From NCBI GenBank assembly GCA_015062535.1, contig SUUK01000002.1, positions 224,724 to 288,723 on the forward strand: DNA of 64,000 nt, written 5' to 3'. This document shows positions 36,213 through 45,934 of the stretch, piece after piece (the stretch's first letter is position 1; every line of letters begins with the position of its first letter). This DNA is from Alphaproteobacteria bacterium (GTDB lineage: Bacteria; Pseudomonadota; Alphaproteobacteria; RF32; CAG-239). The notes beneath the pieces were generated by a model. It worked only from the letters and a program-made list of their open reading frames with translations, ran no database searches and was not told where the DNA came from. The translations under genes were made by a program, and so were the position numbers.

Positions 36213-36749
36213 ATGTCAAGAGTAGGAAAATATCCGGTAATTATCCCGGAAGGTGTTAACGCTTCCATCAATGGAAATGTTGTTAACGTAAAAGGAAAAT
36301 TAGGTGAATTAAGTTTTGCATTTGATGATTCATATGTAAGTGTTGAATTGAATGAAGGCAAAATTGTTGTAACACCTCATTCTCAAAGCCGTACAGCTAG
36401 AACATTATGGGGTACAACTCGTGCACAAATTAACTCAATTGTTAAAGGTGTTAGCGTTGGTTACTCTAAAAGCATTGAATTATTCGGCGTTGGTTACAAA
36501 GCCCGCATGGACGGTAAAAACGTTGTTTTGAGTTTAGGCTTTTCTCATGATGTTCCATTTGAAACACCAAAAGGCATTACAATTGTTTGCGAAAGCCCAA
36601 CTGTATTAAAAGTTAGCGGTGTAGATAAACAATTAGTAGGTCAAGTTGCGGCAGAAATTCGTAAATACAGAAAACCTGAACCTTACAAAGGAAAAGGTAT
36701 CCGTATTGACAACGAATATGTACGTCGTAAAGAAGGCAAGAAGAAATAG
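36213..36749 (+). CDS. rplF: 50S ribosomal protein L6
   Basis: L6 (178 residues) has two repeated domains near the factor-binding stalk. [28 protein letters not shown] and the C-terminal [20 protein letters not shown] are standard. Confidence 0.98.
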   Translation: MSRVGKYPVIIPEGVNASINGNVVNVKGKLGELSFAFDDSYVSVELNEGKIVVTPHSQSRTARTLWGTTRAQINSIVKGVSVGYSKSIELFGVGYKARMDGKNVVLSLGFSHDVPFETPKGITIVCESPTVLKVSGVDKQLVGQVAAEIRKYRKPEPYKGKGIRIDNEYVRRKEGKKK

Positions 36750-36760
36750 GATGTAAAGCA

Positions 36761-37123
36761 ATGAATACACCAAGAAAATTATATGAAAAAAGAAGAGCTC
36801 GTGTAAGAACAGCTTTGAAGGCTGCTGCTAATGGAAAGATGAGATTATCTGTATTTCGCAGTGGCAAACATATCTATGCACAAGTTATAGATGATGTTAA
36901 AGGTGCAACAGTTGCTTCTGCTTCTACTTTGGATAAAGAAGTAAGAGCTAACATTACTAAGACTTCAAATATTGAAGCTGCTCAGTATGTTGGTAAAGTT
37001 GTTGCTGAGCGCGCCGTTAAGAATGGCGTTAGCGAAGTTGTGTTTGACCGTGGCGGTTATGTATATCATGGCCGTGTGAAGGCTTTAGCAGATTCTGCTC
37101 GTGAAGCCGGATTGAAGTTTTAG
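36761..37123 (+). CDS. rplR: 50S ribosomal protein L18
   Basis: L18 (120 residues) binds 5S rRNA with L5. [40 protein letters not shown] and [19 protein letters not shown] are conserved. Confidence 0.98.
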   Translation: MNTPRKLYEKRRARVRTALKAAANGKMRLSVFRSGKHIYAQVIDDVKGATVASASTLDKEVRANITKTSNIEAAQYVGKVVAERAVKNGVSEVVFDRGGYVYHGRVKALADSAREAGLKF

Positions 37124-37132
37124 GAGGTTATC

Positions 37133-37699
37133 ATGGCACAATCTTTAGATCGTCATAATAAGGCAGAAAAGAAAGAAGAATTGGTTGAGAAACTCGTTTT
37201 CGTAAACCGCGTAGCAAAAACCGTAAAAGGTGGACGTACAATGTCTTTTGCTGCTTTGGTAGTTGTTGGTGACCAAAAAGGTCGTATCGGATTTGGTTCT
37301 GGTAAGGCTGCTGAGGTTCCTGAAGCTATTGTTAAAGCTACTAACGAAGCTAAGAAGAACATGGTTCGTATCCCACTTCGTGAAGGTAGAACACTTCACC
37401 ATGATATTACAGGTCGTTTCGGCGCTGGTAAAGTGGTATTAAGAAGTGCTCCTGCCGGTACTGGTGTGATTGCCGGTGGTCCTATGCGTGCAGTATTTGA
37501 AGTATTGGGCGTTCAGGACGTTGTTGCGAAATCATTAGGTTCTAACAACCCTTACAATATGATTAAAGCTACTTTTGTTGCTTTACAATCAATCAACAGC
37601 CCACGTATGGTTGCTGCTAAACGTGGTAAAAAAGTTGGTGACATTGTAAGTCGTCGTGAGAACACTTCTAACGTTAAGATGGAAAAAGAGGAGGCTTAA
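37133..37699 (+). CDS. rpsE: 30S ribosomal protein S5
   Basis: S5 (188 residues) is at the decoding-site fidelity interface. [20 protein letters not shown] and [17 protein letters not shown] mark the N-terminal dsRNA-binding fold; [17 protein letters not shown] the C-terminal one. TTTAGGAGG precedes the ATG. Confidence 0.98.
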   Translation: MAQSLDRHNKAEKKEELVEKLVFVNRVAKTVKGGRTMSFAALVVVGDQKGRIGFGSGKAAEVPEAIVKATNEAKKNMVRIPLREGRTLHHDITGRFGAGKVVLRSAPAGTGVIAGGPMRAVFEVLGVQDVVAKSLGSNNPYNMIKATFVALQSINSPRMVAAKRGKKVGDIVSRRENTSNVKMEKEEA

Positions 37700-37701
37700 T
37701 C

Positions 37702-37887
37702 ATGGCTAGTAAAAAGACTGTTAAGGTTACTCAAGTAAAGAGTTCCATCGGCCACACTAAAGATCAAATTGCGACTTTAAAAGGCCTTAAATTAAACAAA
37801 GTTGGTAGAACTTCTGAATTAGAAGATACATCAGCTGTTAGAGGTATGATTAGAAAGGTAGCTCACCTCGTTAAAGTTGAAGAATAA
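37702..37887 (+). CDS. rpmD: 50S ribosomal protein L30
   Basis: L30 (61 residues). [22 protein letters not shown] and the [15 protein letters not shown] end are conserved. It starts 2 bp after rpsE and is followed by an unusual hairpin-rich gap rather than directly by rplO. Confidence 0.97.
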   Translation: MASKKTVKVTQVKSSIGHTKDQIATLKGLKLNKVGRTSELEDTSAVRGMIRKVAHLVKVEE

Positions 37888-37897
37888 TTGCTTTTAA

Positions 37898-37947
37898 GGG
37901 TTAGGGGTAAAGTTTTATTTACCCCGAGCCCGGAAGTATATTCGGGC
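37898..37947 (+). promoter_or_regulatory. Two overlapping hairpins between rpmD and rplO
   Basis: Stem 1 is GGGGTAAA (37904-37911) with TTTACCCC (37918-37925), extendable by GGG/CCC. Stem 2 is GCCCG (37928-37932) with CGGGC (37943-37947). The CCC at 37929-37931 is shared, so the extended stem 1 and stem 2 exclude each other. No T-run follows directly, so it is more like a processing or regulatory site than a terminator. Confidence 0.55.
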
Positions 37948-38003
37948 GACCTTAGAGTAAATTTTTTGATATTTAACTAGAGTTATTTATAAAGGTGAAG
38001 AAA

Positions 38004-38459
38004 ATGAAACTTAATGAATTAAGAGATAACGAAGGCGCTACAAAGAACCGCATCCGCGTTGGTCGTGGTATTGGTTCTGGCAAAGGTAAAACTGGTGGCC
38101 GTGGCGTTAAGGGTCAAAAATCTCGTTCTGGTGTTTCTATCCACGGTTTTGAAGGCGGTCAAATGCCTATTTACCGTAGATTGCCAAAACGTGGTTTTAA
38201 AAACCCATTTGCAAAGACATTTGCAGTTGTTAACTTGGATACAATCCAAAAGGCAATTGATGCTGGTAAATTGAATGCAAATGAAATTACAGAAGATAGC
38301 TTGATTGCTTCTAATGTTATTTCTAAAAAATTAGATGGTGTTCGTTTGCTTGCACGTGGTGCTTTAACTGTTGCTGTTAACATTACTGTTAATTCTGCTT
38401 CTAAAGCAGCTGTTGAAGCTGTTGAAAAAGCAGGTGGTAAAGTTACTGTTAACGCATAA
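38004..38459 (+). CDS. rplO: 50S ribosomal protein L15
   Basis: L15 (151 residues), a late assembly protein. [37 protein letters not shown] and [12 protein letters not shown] are conserved. ATG 38004 is preferred over GTG 37995, which lies inside the AAAGGTG binding site. A strong terminator follows; secY, normally next, is absent. Confidence 0.98.
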   Translation: MKLNELRDNEGATKNRIRVGRGIGSGKGKTGGRGVKGQKSRSGVSIHGFEGGQMPIYRRLPKRGFKNPFAKTFAVVNLDTIQKAIDAGKLNANEITEDSLIASNVISKKLDGVRLLARGALTVAVNITVNSASKAAVEAVEKAGGKVTVNA

Positions 38460-38481
38460 TTTTAGCATTATAGCGATTTAG

Positions 38482-38513
38482 AAAGGGTAGGCTTATTTGC
38501 CTACCTTTTTTTG
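38482..38513 (+). terminator. Terminator of the S10-spc operon
   Basis: GGTAGGC/GCCTACC with a 6-nt loop, then seven T. It closes the ribosomal operon after rplO. Confidence 0.93.
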
Positions 38514-38582
38514 TATTTAAAAAAATTGTTGAAAAAAATAGGAGGTGGTTGTAGTTTGGAATAAAGTAAAAGAGGAGCATTG

Positions 38583-39050
38583 ATGATTGAAGTTTTTTAT
38601 ATAAATGAAAATGATATAAATGATGTTGCAGAACTATCATTTATAGTTGGGAAAATGCATGATGAGGCATTGCCTAAATATTTTAATAAGACAACTAAAG
38701 CAGAGCATTTAAGAATTATTGAAAATATGATAAAAGATGAAAATGCTCAAATTTTGGTTGCGAAAAATAAAGAGCAAGTTGTAGGTTTTGCGTGTTTATG
38801 TGTACAGAAAAATGAACATAAGGGATATAAGGTTAATAAGATTGGATATATTTATAACTTTGGGGTTGATGAAAGCTTTAGGTGCAAAGGTATTGGCAAA
38901 AAATTAGTTGAAAGTGCGATAGATTATTTTAAGGATAATGAATGTGAAGCGGTTGATTTAAATGTATTTATGTTTAATAGAGGGGCTTTAGAATTTTATA
39001 AAAGTTTAGGTTTTGAAGTGATTGATGTTAATTTAAGGAAAATGTTGTAA
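38583..39050 (+). CDS. GNAT-family N-acetyltransferase
   Basis: A 155-residue acetyl-CoA-dependent acetyltransferase. The acetyl-CoA-binding motif A is FRCKGIGKKLVESAIDYF (a Q/RxxGxG/A variant with RCKGIG), preceded by strand IGYIYNFGVDES, and motif B is EFYKSLGFEVI. The substrate is unknown. AGAGGAG gives a good start at 38583. It is coupled to the HD gene, which begins right after its stop codon. The two may be an operon with related function. Confidence 0.92.
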   Translation: MIEVFYINENDINDVAELSFIVGKMHDEALPKYFNKTTKAEHLRIIENMIKDENAQILVAKNKEQVVGFACLCVQKNEHKGYKVNKIGYIYNFGVDESFRCKGIGKKLVESAIDYFKDNECEAVDLNVFMFNRGALEFYKSLGFEVIDVNLRKML

Positions 39051-39725
39051 ATGTTGATTAATAAAGCGTTTGATTTTATGGAAGAATGTCTTGGAGCAGA
39101 TAACTCTGGACATGATGTTGAGCACATAAATAGAGTGGTAAAAAACGCTGAAAGAATTTTAGAATTTGAGAAAGATGCAGACAAAGATGTTGTGTTATTG
39201 AGTGCAATTTTGCATGATGTTGATGATTATAAATTAGGGGGAAATGGGGAGAATTTAGAGAGATTTTTTAGCGAAAATGATGTTGATGAAAATTTAAGAA
39301 CAAAAATTAGCGATGTTATAGAAAATATTAGTTTTAGTAAAAGTGGTGAAAAGCCAGAATTTAGTTCGTTAGAACAAAAAATTGTTTCTGATGCAGATAA
39401 GCTTGATGCAATGGGGGCAATTGGGATTTGTAGAACAATTATGTATTCGGCTAAAACAAAAAGAAAATTGTTTGATGATAATGAATTTCCAAGCGAAAAT
39501 TTAAGCAAAGAAGAGTATAAAAACAAAGATAGAAAGAACAATCATTCGATTAATCATTTTTTTGATAAGTTGTTGAAATTAAAAGGGGCTATGCAAACAA
39601 ATGAGGGGAAAGTAGAGGCAGAAAAAAGACATAGATTTATGGTTATGTTTTTAAGAGAATTTTTTGATGAAGTTGATGCAAGCCAAAATTGGGGTGAAAT
39701 TTTAAGTAAATTTGACAAAAAATAG
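39051..39725 (+). CDS. HD-domain phosphohydrolase
   Basis: A 224-residue HD-superfamily hydrolase resembling the YedJ group. Metal ligands are visible as His21/His25 (GHDVEHINRV), His55-Asp56 (AILHDVDDYK) and Asp116 (DADKLDAMGA). The C-terminal HSINHFFDKLLKLKGAM and RHRFMVMFLREFFDE are common in this group. It would hydrolyse a phosphoester, probably a nucleotide. The ATG starts immediately after the TAA of the GNAT gene. Confidence 0.92.
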   Translation: MLINKAFDFMEECLGADNSGHDVEHINRVVKNAERILEFEKDADKDVVLLSAILHDVDDYKLGGNGENLERFFSENDVDENLRTKISDVIENISFSKSGEKPEFSSLEQKIVSDADKLDAMGAIGICRTIMYSAKTKRKLFDDNEFPSENLSKEEYKNKDRKNNHSINHFFDKLLKLKGAMQTNEGKVEAEKRHRFMVMFLREFFDEVDASQNWGEILSKFDKK

Positions 39726-39744
39726 CTTTTGAGGGCGATTTTGT

Positions 39745-39773
39745 TTGACTAAGGGGCAATTTTGTGATATATT
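39745..39773 (+). promoter_or_regulatory. Promoter of the 528-aa protein gene
   Basis: TTGACT, 17 bases, TATATT. Start near 39780 gives a leader of about 150 nt with no ribosome binding site near the ATG. Confidence 0.6.
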
Positions 39774-39928
39774 TATAGTGTTTACAAATTATTGTCTCTA
39801 TAGATATGGATGTGTTCTTAAGGCTATTGCTTTAAGGGTTTGTCTTTGTTTGTGAGGTAATGTTTGTGGCCGTCAATAGGAAAATCTTGTTGATGTAAAT
39901 TTTATTTATTTTTTAAATTTTTAAAATT

Positions 39929-41515
39929 ATGAAGAAAAACATTCTTCGCGACATGTTTGTCGTATTGGCGAAAGCCATCGCACCCAATTGGGTAATTACT
40001 AACAAAACAAAGAAGTCAAACCCTGATGCTACTGACTGGCTTCTGGGCTATGACAAGGAAATGGCCTACATTGACAAGTATCAGCCAACTCCATCAGAGA
40101 TGAAGGAGCGACTTTGGTCTGACAGAACAAGGTTGGAGATCTTGAAGCAGGAGAATCATACTCTTGTCGCAGACTGGAAGAGAGATGAGGAGTTTATGCT
40201 TCTTGTTGAGCGGGCGGATAAGCTTGGGGCTGATGTATTTTTCGAAGCTATTAACGGCAAGACACCTAGTGTCAAGCTGCTGAAGGCTATGATAAAGGCA
40301 ATGCCTCAGACCACATTGATGAAAGTGGCTGACGTTAAGCCTCAGGCCTTTAACGACATGCGAGTGCATGAAGTTTTGGGCTATGATGAGCCGGTATTTC
40401 TCCTCGACTCAGCTGAGAAGCTTGAGAAGAACTGGGCTCTTGCAAAGAGGCTTGTGGAGTATAGACCCAAACTCTGGGCAAAAGGCTTCTTGGATATTAT
40501 CCTAGGTGAGACATCAGGTGATTATCAATCACTTTACACATGGCTCTTTTATGAGTGCATGAAACGAGGTGAGAACATGGTCAATCATGTTGCTTATACG
40601 TATAGCAAATATCCTGTGTTGTATGCTTATTTGAGAAGAAGTATGCTTCATAAGGAGGATGTTGCGGAATATGTAAAAGTGATGTTGCCAAAGCTGATGG
40701 ACTCGCTTACAACCTTAACCCCTGTTGAGCTTTGGACAAGAGCTGAAAAGCAAGATGATGCAGTAGAGGCATACTACTGGTATACTATTGCTTTAGGTAG
40801 AATCCAAGGTGGTGGAACCTATCCGTTTATGATGGGAAACCTTGGGAACTTCAAATCTCGTTTGGAGGCTGTTGAGTTTGCCTTACTCGTTTCATATCTC
40901 AGTGAGAATGCATGCAGTATTCCTGATATTGAGGCTCTATTGAAAGAGACTAAGAAGGATACTGATATTGACATTCTACACGAAAGAATGTGGAGTATCT
41001 CAAAAGGCAATGCTTCAACTATTGAGGAGGTTGCTAAAAAGTACTTCCCGTTTGAGGATTGGAAAAACAAAGGTGCGATGTACCGAAACATGGTTGTTCA
41101 TAATCTTATGACACCCGAAAGGTTGAATAAGATATCAGATACTGATGTTAGGGCTAAAGTCATCGAAATGATGCAGACAAAGGCTCAAACTGAAGTGCTG
41201 AAAAGAAATGACCATAATGAGTGGATCGCTCTTTTCGATGAGGGTGGTAAACTTACTCCTGAGGCAGAATGCACTATGCTTTCTTGCCACTTCTACAGAG
41301 GTGAGGATAAGAAGTATTATATCAAGAAATATAAATTGTCCGAGAGGGCTTTTCGATATCTTCTTGATATGAAGCCTGCCTCTATGAGCGAGGGATTTTC
41401 GTACCTTCTTACCTATGCACAGGCATATGGTTTGACAGAGGAAGAGTATCTTCTCGTTTTGCAGAGCCAGTATTTTGACAAGGCTCACTTTATTGTGAAG
41501 TTTGTCAAAAAGTAA
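39929..41515 (+). CDS. Unknown 528-aa protein, probably acquired
   Basis: An all-helical-looking protein with many Trp, Met and Lys-Glu pairs and no signal or P-loop. The sequence may form helical repeats (residues about 60-500), but no period is clear. Codon use is visibly richer in GC (CTT, CTC, AAG, GAG, GCC) than in its neighbours, and the ATG has no Shine-Dalgarno sequence, being preceded by TTAAATTTTTAAAATT. Both traits resemble genes of Bacteroidota, so lateral gain from a gut Bacteroidota is a reasonable inference. No function can be named. Confidence 0.8.
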   Translation: MKKNILRDMFVVLAKAIAPNWVITNKTKKSNPDATDWLLGYDKEMAYIDKYQPTPSEMKERLWSDRTRLEILKQENHTLVADWKRDEEFMLLVERADKLGADVFFEAINGKTPSVKLLKAMIKAMPQTTLMKVADVKPQAFNDMRVHEVLGYDEPVFLLDSAEKLEKNWALAKRLVEYRPKLWAKGFLDIILGETSGDYQSLYTWLFYECMKRGENMVNHVAYTYSKYPVLYAYLRRSMLHKEDVAEYVKVMLPKLMDSLTTLTPVELWTRAEKQDDAVEAYYWYTIALGRIQGGGTYPFMMGNLGNFKSRLEAVEFALLVSYLSENACSIPDIEALLKETKKDTDIDILHERMWSISKGNASTIEEVAKKYFPFEDWKNKGAMYRNMVVHNLMTPERLNKISDTDVRAKVIEMMQTKAQTEVLKRNDHNEWIALFDEGGKLTPEAECTMLSCHFYRGEDKKYYIKKYKLSERAFRYLLDMKPASMSEGFSYLLTYAQAYGLTEEEYLLVLQSQYFDKAHFIVKFVKK

Positions 41516-41541
41516 TGAACCAAGCTTTAAGAACATTAATT

Positions 41542-41567
41542 AGGGTGGCATTTGCCACCCTTTTTTA
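41542..41567. terminator. Bidirectional terminator after the 528-aa gene
   Basis: AGGGTGGCA/TGCCACCCT with a 2-3 nt loop and a T-run, overlapping the 3' end of the PhoR-like gene. Confidence 0.85.
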
Positions 41568-42977
41568 TTTGATTGGAAGGTATATTGAAAATTCGGTTAT
41601 ATTATCGCTTGATGATATGGTTATGTTGCCTTGATGACGTTTAATAATTTGTGAAACAATTGCAAGACCAAGACCTGTACCTTTTATGTTTTGGTTTTTA
41701 TGAGTTTGCAGGCGATAGAAACGTTCTGTTAGGCGTTCTAAATCTTCTTTGGGAATAGTATTGCTATGGTTTTTTATGGTTATTTTTATTGCTTCGCCTT
41801 CTTTTACATCATAATAACGGTGAGGGGGGATGTGATCTGTCTTTTGAGTGGTTATGGTTATTTCGGTTGAAGGAAAAGCATATTTTACCGCATTATCCAT
41901 AAGGTTTTGGAAAACTTGAGTTATTTGGTGAGTATCTCCTATAATGTGAGGAATACGAGCAAATTTAGTTGTTAGTTTTAGGTTGTTTTGCTTTAGTTTT
42001 AATTCTAGGGCAGATTTTATTTCTTTTATAATAGAATTAAGATTGGATTTTTCTGTTGGTGGAGTGTTTAGAGATAATTCTATTTTTGAAAGTGATAAAA
42101 GATTTTCAATAAGTGCTGTCATATATGAGGTTTGTTCTTGAATGATGTGTAAGAACTTTTCACGAGCTTTTTCATCATCTTTGGCAGAGGTTTGAAGAGT
42201 TTCTATAAAGCCTGATATAACAGATAAAGGGGTACGTAGCTCGTGTGAGGCATTGGCTACGAAATCTTGTTGAAGTTTTTCAAGCTGTAAAGCTTTTGAT
42301 AAATCACTAAACAAAACAACCGCAACAATTTCACCTTTGGTAAACCAAGGAAGGGTTGTTATTTGTACATATACTTTGGTTTTGTTTTTGGTGTTTAGTA
42401 GATTTAGGTTTAAATCTTCTTTTCGGCTTTGTCCGTTTAGAACTTTGGAAAGGGATATTTTTAATTTCTCATCATTAATGGTGGTTATAAAATCTACACC
42501 GTTTAGATCTTTGTTAAAAAGTTTTCTTGCAGCAAGGTTTGAACCTATGACAATACCATCTTTTGATATCATAAAGAGTGGTTCTGGAAGAGTATCTAAA
42601 ACGGCGGCATCTGAAAGGGTTCTGTTTTCTAGAGTTTCAGTTTTATCTGCCCAAAATTTGTGCATAGAGTTTATGGCGGTAATTAAGTTTTGGGTTTCTT
42701 TTTCGGTTAGGTTTTCTAAAAGAGTATCTTCTGTTGTGCCGGTTGAGAGTTTAGATATATATTTTTTTATTTGTTGAATTTCGGTTGAGATAGGCATTAA
42801 GAATATCACATTAAAAAATATAACAGATATATATGAATATAATGCAAGGTAAACATCTAATACATTAAATATGGCTAAAAGTAAAAAAATAGAGCCGGCT
42901 GGGATTGATAATATCAAAACTCTGGTTGCAAATCCGGAGTTTTTATCAATTCCAAGTAATTCATCATCATTAAACAT
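41565..42977 (-). CDS. PhoR-like sensor histidine kinase
   Basis: A 470-residue kinase with two N-terminal membrane segments (about 19-38 and 43-63), a PAS domain (about 125-235, LPEPLFMISKDGIVIGSN), HisKA with ANASHELRTPLSVISGF (His245), and an ATPase domain with NLMDNAVKYA, NHSN-type G1 and GTGLGLAIVSQIIKRHQG. This order matches PhoR, the phosphate-starvation sensor, but no phoB or pst genes are nearby and another signal cannot be excluded. It is divergent from mutS. Confidence 0.85.
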   Translation of the reverse strand: MFNDDELLGIDKNSGFATRVLILSIPAGSIFLLLAIFNVLDVYLALYSYISVIFFNVIFLMPISTEIQQIKKYISKLSTGTTEDTLLENLTEKETQNLITAINSMHKFWADKTETLENRTLSDAAVLDTLPEPLFMISKDGIVIGSNLAARKLFNKDLNGVDFITTINDEKLKISLSKVLNGQSRKEDLNLNLLNTKNKTKVYVQITTLPWFTKGEIVAVVLFSDLSKALQLEKLQQDFVANASHELRTPLSVISGFIETLQTSAKDDEKAREKFLHIIQEQTSYMTALIENLLSLSKIELSLNTPPTEKSNLNSIIKEIKSALELKLKQNNLKLTTKFARIPHIIGDTHQITQVFQNLMDNAVKYAFPSTEITITTQKTDHIPPHRYYDVKEGEAIKITIKNHSNTIPKEDLERLTERFYRLQTHKNQNIKGTGLGLAIVSQIIKRHQGNITISSSDNITEFSIYLPIK

Positions 42978-43081
42978 TCTGATATCTCGAAAATTTTTGT
43001 GGACTGAAAAAGTTGGCTTTATTATATTTAGGCTTAGGTTTAGATTTAGTTAATTTATAGAGCTTTTATGGATAAAAGAAA

Positions 43082-45856
43082 ATGACTACAGATACTTTAA
43101 GTGATGAAGAAATAATGAAATTATTAAAGGATGGTCCAAAAGCGCAAGTTTTTAATGAAAGAGCGACATTTAAGGATACAGAAAATGTAAAAACAACTCC
43201 GGCTATGGATAGATATTTAGAATTAAAAAGAGAGCATTTTGAATATCTATTGTTTTATAGAATGGGAGATTTTTATGAGCTCTTTTTTGATGATGCAGTA
43301 AAAGTATCTGAAGTTTTAGGTTTAACCTTAACAACAAGAAGTAAATTGGGTGATAAAGATATTCCTATGTGTGGAGTTCCTTTTCATGCATATGAGTTAT
43401 ATTTGGCTCGCTTGATAAAAATGGGATTTAAGGTAGCAATAGCTGAGCAAGTTGAAGATGCTAAAGAAGCTAAAAAAAGAAAAGGCGCTAGTGCTATTGT
43501 GAAGCGTGATGTTGTAAGACTTGTAACAGCAGGTACTCTTACTGAAGAAACATTGCTAGATGCAAAGAAAAATAACTATATCGTGGCAAGCTTTGTTAGA
43601 GAAAAGGAAATAGGTCTTGCTTGGGTTGATATTTCTACTGGTGCATTTTTTATGCAAAGAGTAGAAGTTGGTAGACAACGTCCAGTTGAGGTGTTGAGTT
43701 CTGCTTTGTCTAGATTTGAACCTGAAGAAGTTTTGTTTGATGATGCACTTCTTGAAAAGCCAGAGTATATTCCTTTGTTTGGTGAATATAGAGATAAATT
43801 TGCAATGCGCTCTAAGACTTTGTATAACTATGATAGTGCAGTTAATACACTTCTTAAAGCTTATGGTGTACAAACAATGCAGTCTTTTGGTGATTTTTCT
43901 AGATGCGAAATAATTGCTGCTGGTGTTTTGTTCTCATATATTGAAACAACTCAAAAAGGCAAAATGCCTAAGATGCAAATGCCAAAGCATATTGTTGGTG
44001 ATGCAATTATGGAAGTTGATGGCAATACTAGACATAGTCTTGAAATTTTATCTCCAACAACACAAGGAGGGCTTAGTCTATTAAAGGTTATGGATAGAAC
44101 TATTACAAGTTCTGGTGGTAGATTGCTTGCTGAAAGATTGGCAATGCCTTTGATGGATATTGGTAAGATTAATGATAGGTTTGATTGCGTTTCTTTCTTT
44201 TTAGATAACCCAATGGTTAGACGTGAGGTTAGAGAGGTTTTACGTAGATGTATGGATGCAGAAAGAGCTATTGGTCGTTTGGGAATTGAAAGAGGTGGTC
44301 CAAGAGATTTATATGATTTGGCGGTGACATTAAATGTTATTCCAAAGTTAAAAAATATAATTATTGGATTTAAGACATATCAAAGAGATAGTATCTATGC
44401 ATCAACACCTTTAAGTTTGTTTGAACTTGCAAATGAGTTTTATAACCACCAAGAACTGGTTATGGATATATTAGATAAATTAGTTATGGATAGAGAAAGA
44501 CTTCCTTTATTACCTCGAAATGGTGGTTTTATTAGAGAAGATGCATATGCTCCTCTTGATTATCTTAGAAATATTAGAGGGTTAAGCGAAACAAAATCTG
44601 AAGAATTGCGCAAAAAATATGCAGAAATAACAGGTGTATCTGCTTTGAAGGTGAAAAATAACTCAATTATTGGTTATTATGTTGAAGTTCCTTCTAAGAA
44701 TGCAACGGCGCTTCTTGATGATAAGAGATTTATACATAAACAATCTGTTTTGAATGCTGTTCGCTTTACAACAGAAGAATTGGAGGCTCTTGAAAGAGAA
44801 GTTATTAGTGCAGAAGAAGAAGCCTTAAAAATTGAGATAGAGATTTTTGAAAAAATAAGAGAATTTGCTTTAGGTCAGGCAAAACATATTATTCGCTCAT
44901 CTGAAATTATTGCAGAAATTGATGTGGCAAGTGCTTTGGCAGAACTTGCTGCAGAGTGCAATTATGTTAGACCTGTTGTTGATAATAGCTTTGACTTTAA
45001 TATTGAAGAGGGAAGACACCCTGTTGTTGAGGCTGCATTAAAAAGAGATGCAAAAGGTGGCTTTGTTGGAAATGATTGTAAGCTAAATTTTGATAATGAT
45101 AGAATTTGGCTTTTAACTGGTCCTAATATGGCTGGTAAATCTACATTTTTGAGACAAAATGCTTTGATTGCAATTATGGCGCAGATGGGTAGTTTTGTGC
45201 CAGCTAAAAGTGCTAAGATTGGTGTGATTGATAAGGTATTTTCTAGAGTTGGGGCTAGTGATGATTTATCAAGAGGACGTTCTACTTTTATGGTGGAGAT
45301 GGTAGAAACGGCAGCTATTCTTAATCGTGCAACTAAGAGGTCGTTTGTGATACTTGATGAAATTGGAAGAGGAACAGCAACATTTGATGGCTTGTCTATT
45401 GCGTGGGCAGTTGTTGAACAATTGTCTGAGGTTAATAAATGTAGAACAATTTTTGCAACTCACTACCATGAATTAACTAAGCTAAAAGATAGACTTGAGG
45501 CACTTAGCTTAAGATGTATGAAGATTAAAGAATATAATGGGGAGGTTATCTTTATGCATGAAGTAATAAGCGGGGCGGCAGATAGATCTTATGGTATTCA
45601 TGTGGCAAAACTTGCAGGACTTCCAAGTTTGACAATTAATAGAGCAGAGCAGGTTTTAAGTCTGTTAGAGGAAGAAAAACAAAATAAAGTTATGAGTTCG
45701 GTTGAACTTGATTTACCATTGTTTGCAACCTTAAAAGAAGCAGAAAAAGAAGAAGAGCCAAACCCAGTTCTACTTGAGCTTGAAGACCTTGATGTTGATA
45801 GTTTAAGCCCAAGAGAAGCTTTAGATATGCTTTATAAATTAAAGGCAAAGTTATAA
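43082..45856 (+). CDS. mutS: DNA mismatch repair protein MutS
   Basis: Recognises mismatches and starts repair. The mismatch-binding domain holds the FYELFFDDAV motif (the Phe-x-Glu reader). The clamp and lever follow, then the ATPase with GPNMAGKSTFLRQ, the ST-loop region DLSRGRSTFMVEM, DEIGRGTATFDGLSIAWA (usual TST is TAT) and FATHYHEL. The C-terminal tail ends SPREALDMLYKLKAKL, the usual tetramerisation end. It has 924 residues, with a 40-residue N-terminal extension. The ATG is in a poor ribosome-binding context. Confidence 0.98.
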   Translation: MTTDTLSDEEIMKLLKDGPKAQVFNERATFKDTENVKTTPAMDRYLELKREHFEYLLFYRMGDFYELFFDDAVKVSEVLGLTLTTRSKLGDKDIPMCGVPFHAYELYLARLIKMGFKVAIAEQVEDAKEAKKRKGASAIVKRDVVRLVTAGTLTEETLLDAKKNNYIVASFVREKEIGLAWVDISTGAFFMQRVEVGRQRPVEVLSSALSRFEPEEVLFDDALLEKPEYIPLFGEYRDKFAMRSKTLYNYDSAVNTLLKAYGVQTMQSFGDFSRCEIIAAGVLFSYIETTQKGKMPKMQMPKHIVGDAIMEVDGNTRHSLEILSPTTQGGLSLLKVMDRTITSSGGRLLAERLAMPLMDIGKINDRFDCVSFFLDNPMVRREVREVLRRCMDAERAIGRLGIERGGPRDLYDLAVTLNVIPKLKNIIIGFKTYQRDSIYASTPLSLFELANEFYNHQELVMDILDKLVMDRERLPLLPRNGGFIREDAYAPLDYLRNIRGLSETKSEELRKKYAEITGVSALKVKNNSIIGYYVEVPSKNATALLDDKRFIHKQSVLNAVRFTTEELEALEREVISAEEEALKIEIEIFEKIREFALGQAKHIIRSSEIIAEIDVASALAELAAECNYVRPVVDNSFDFNIEEGRHPVVEAALKRDAKGGFVGNDCKLNFDNDRIWLLTGPNMAGKSTFLRQNALIAIMAQMGSFVPAKSAKIGVIDKVFSRVGASDDLSRGRSTFMVEMVETAAILNRATKRSFVILDEIGRGTATFDGLSIAWAVVEQLSEVNKCRTIFATHYHELTKLKDRLEALSLRCMKIKEYNGEVIFMHEVISGAADRSYGIHVAKLAGLPSLTINRAEQVLSLLEEEKQNKVMSSVELDLPLFATLKEAEKEEEPNPVLLELEDLDVDSLSPREALDMLYKLKAKL

Positions 45857-45934
45857 ATTTTTTGATAAATATAGATGTTGAAATAATTTAGTATTTGTGC
45901 TAGTATATCAGAATGTACTAGCAGGAGGTTGTGT

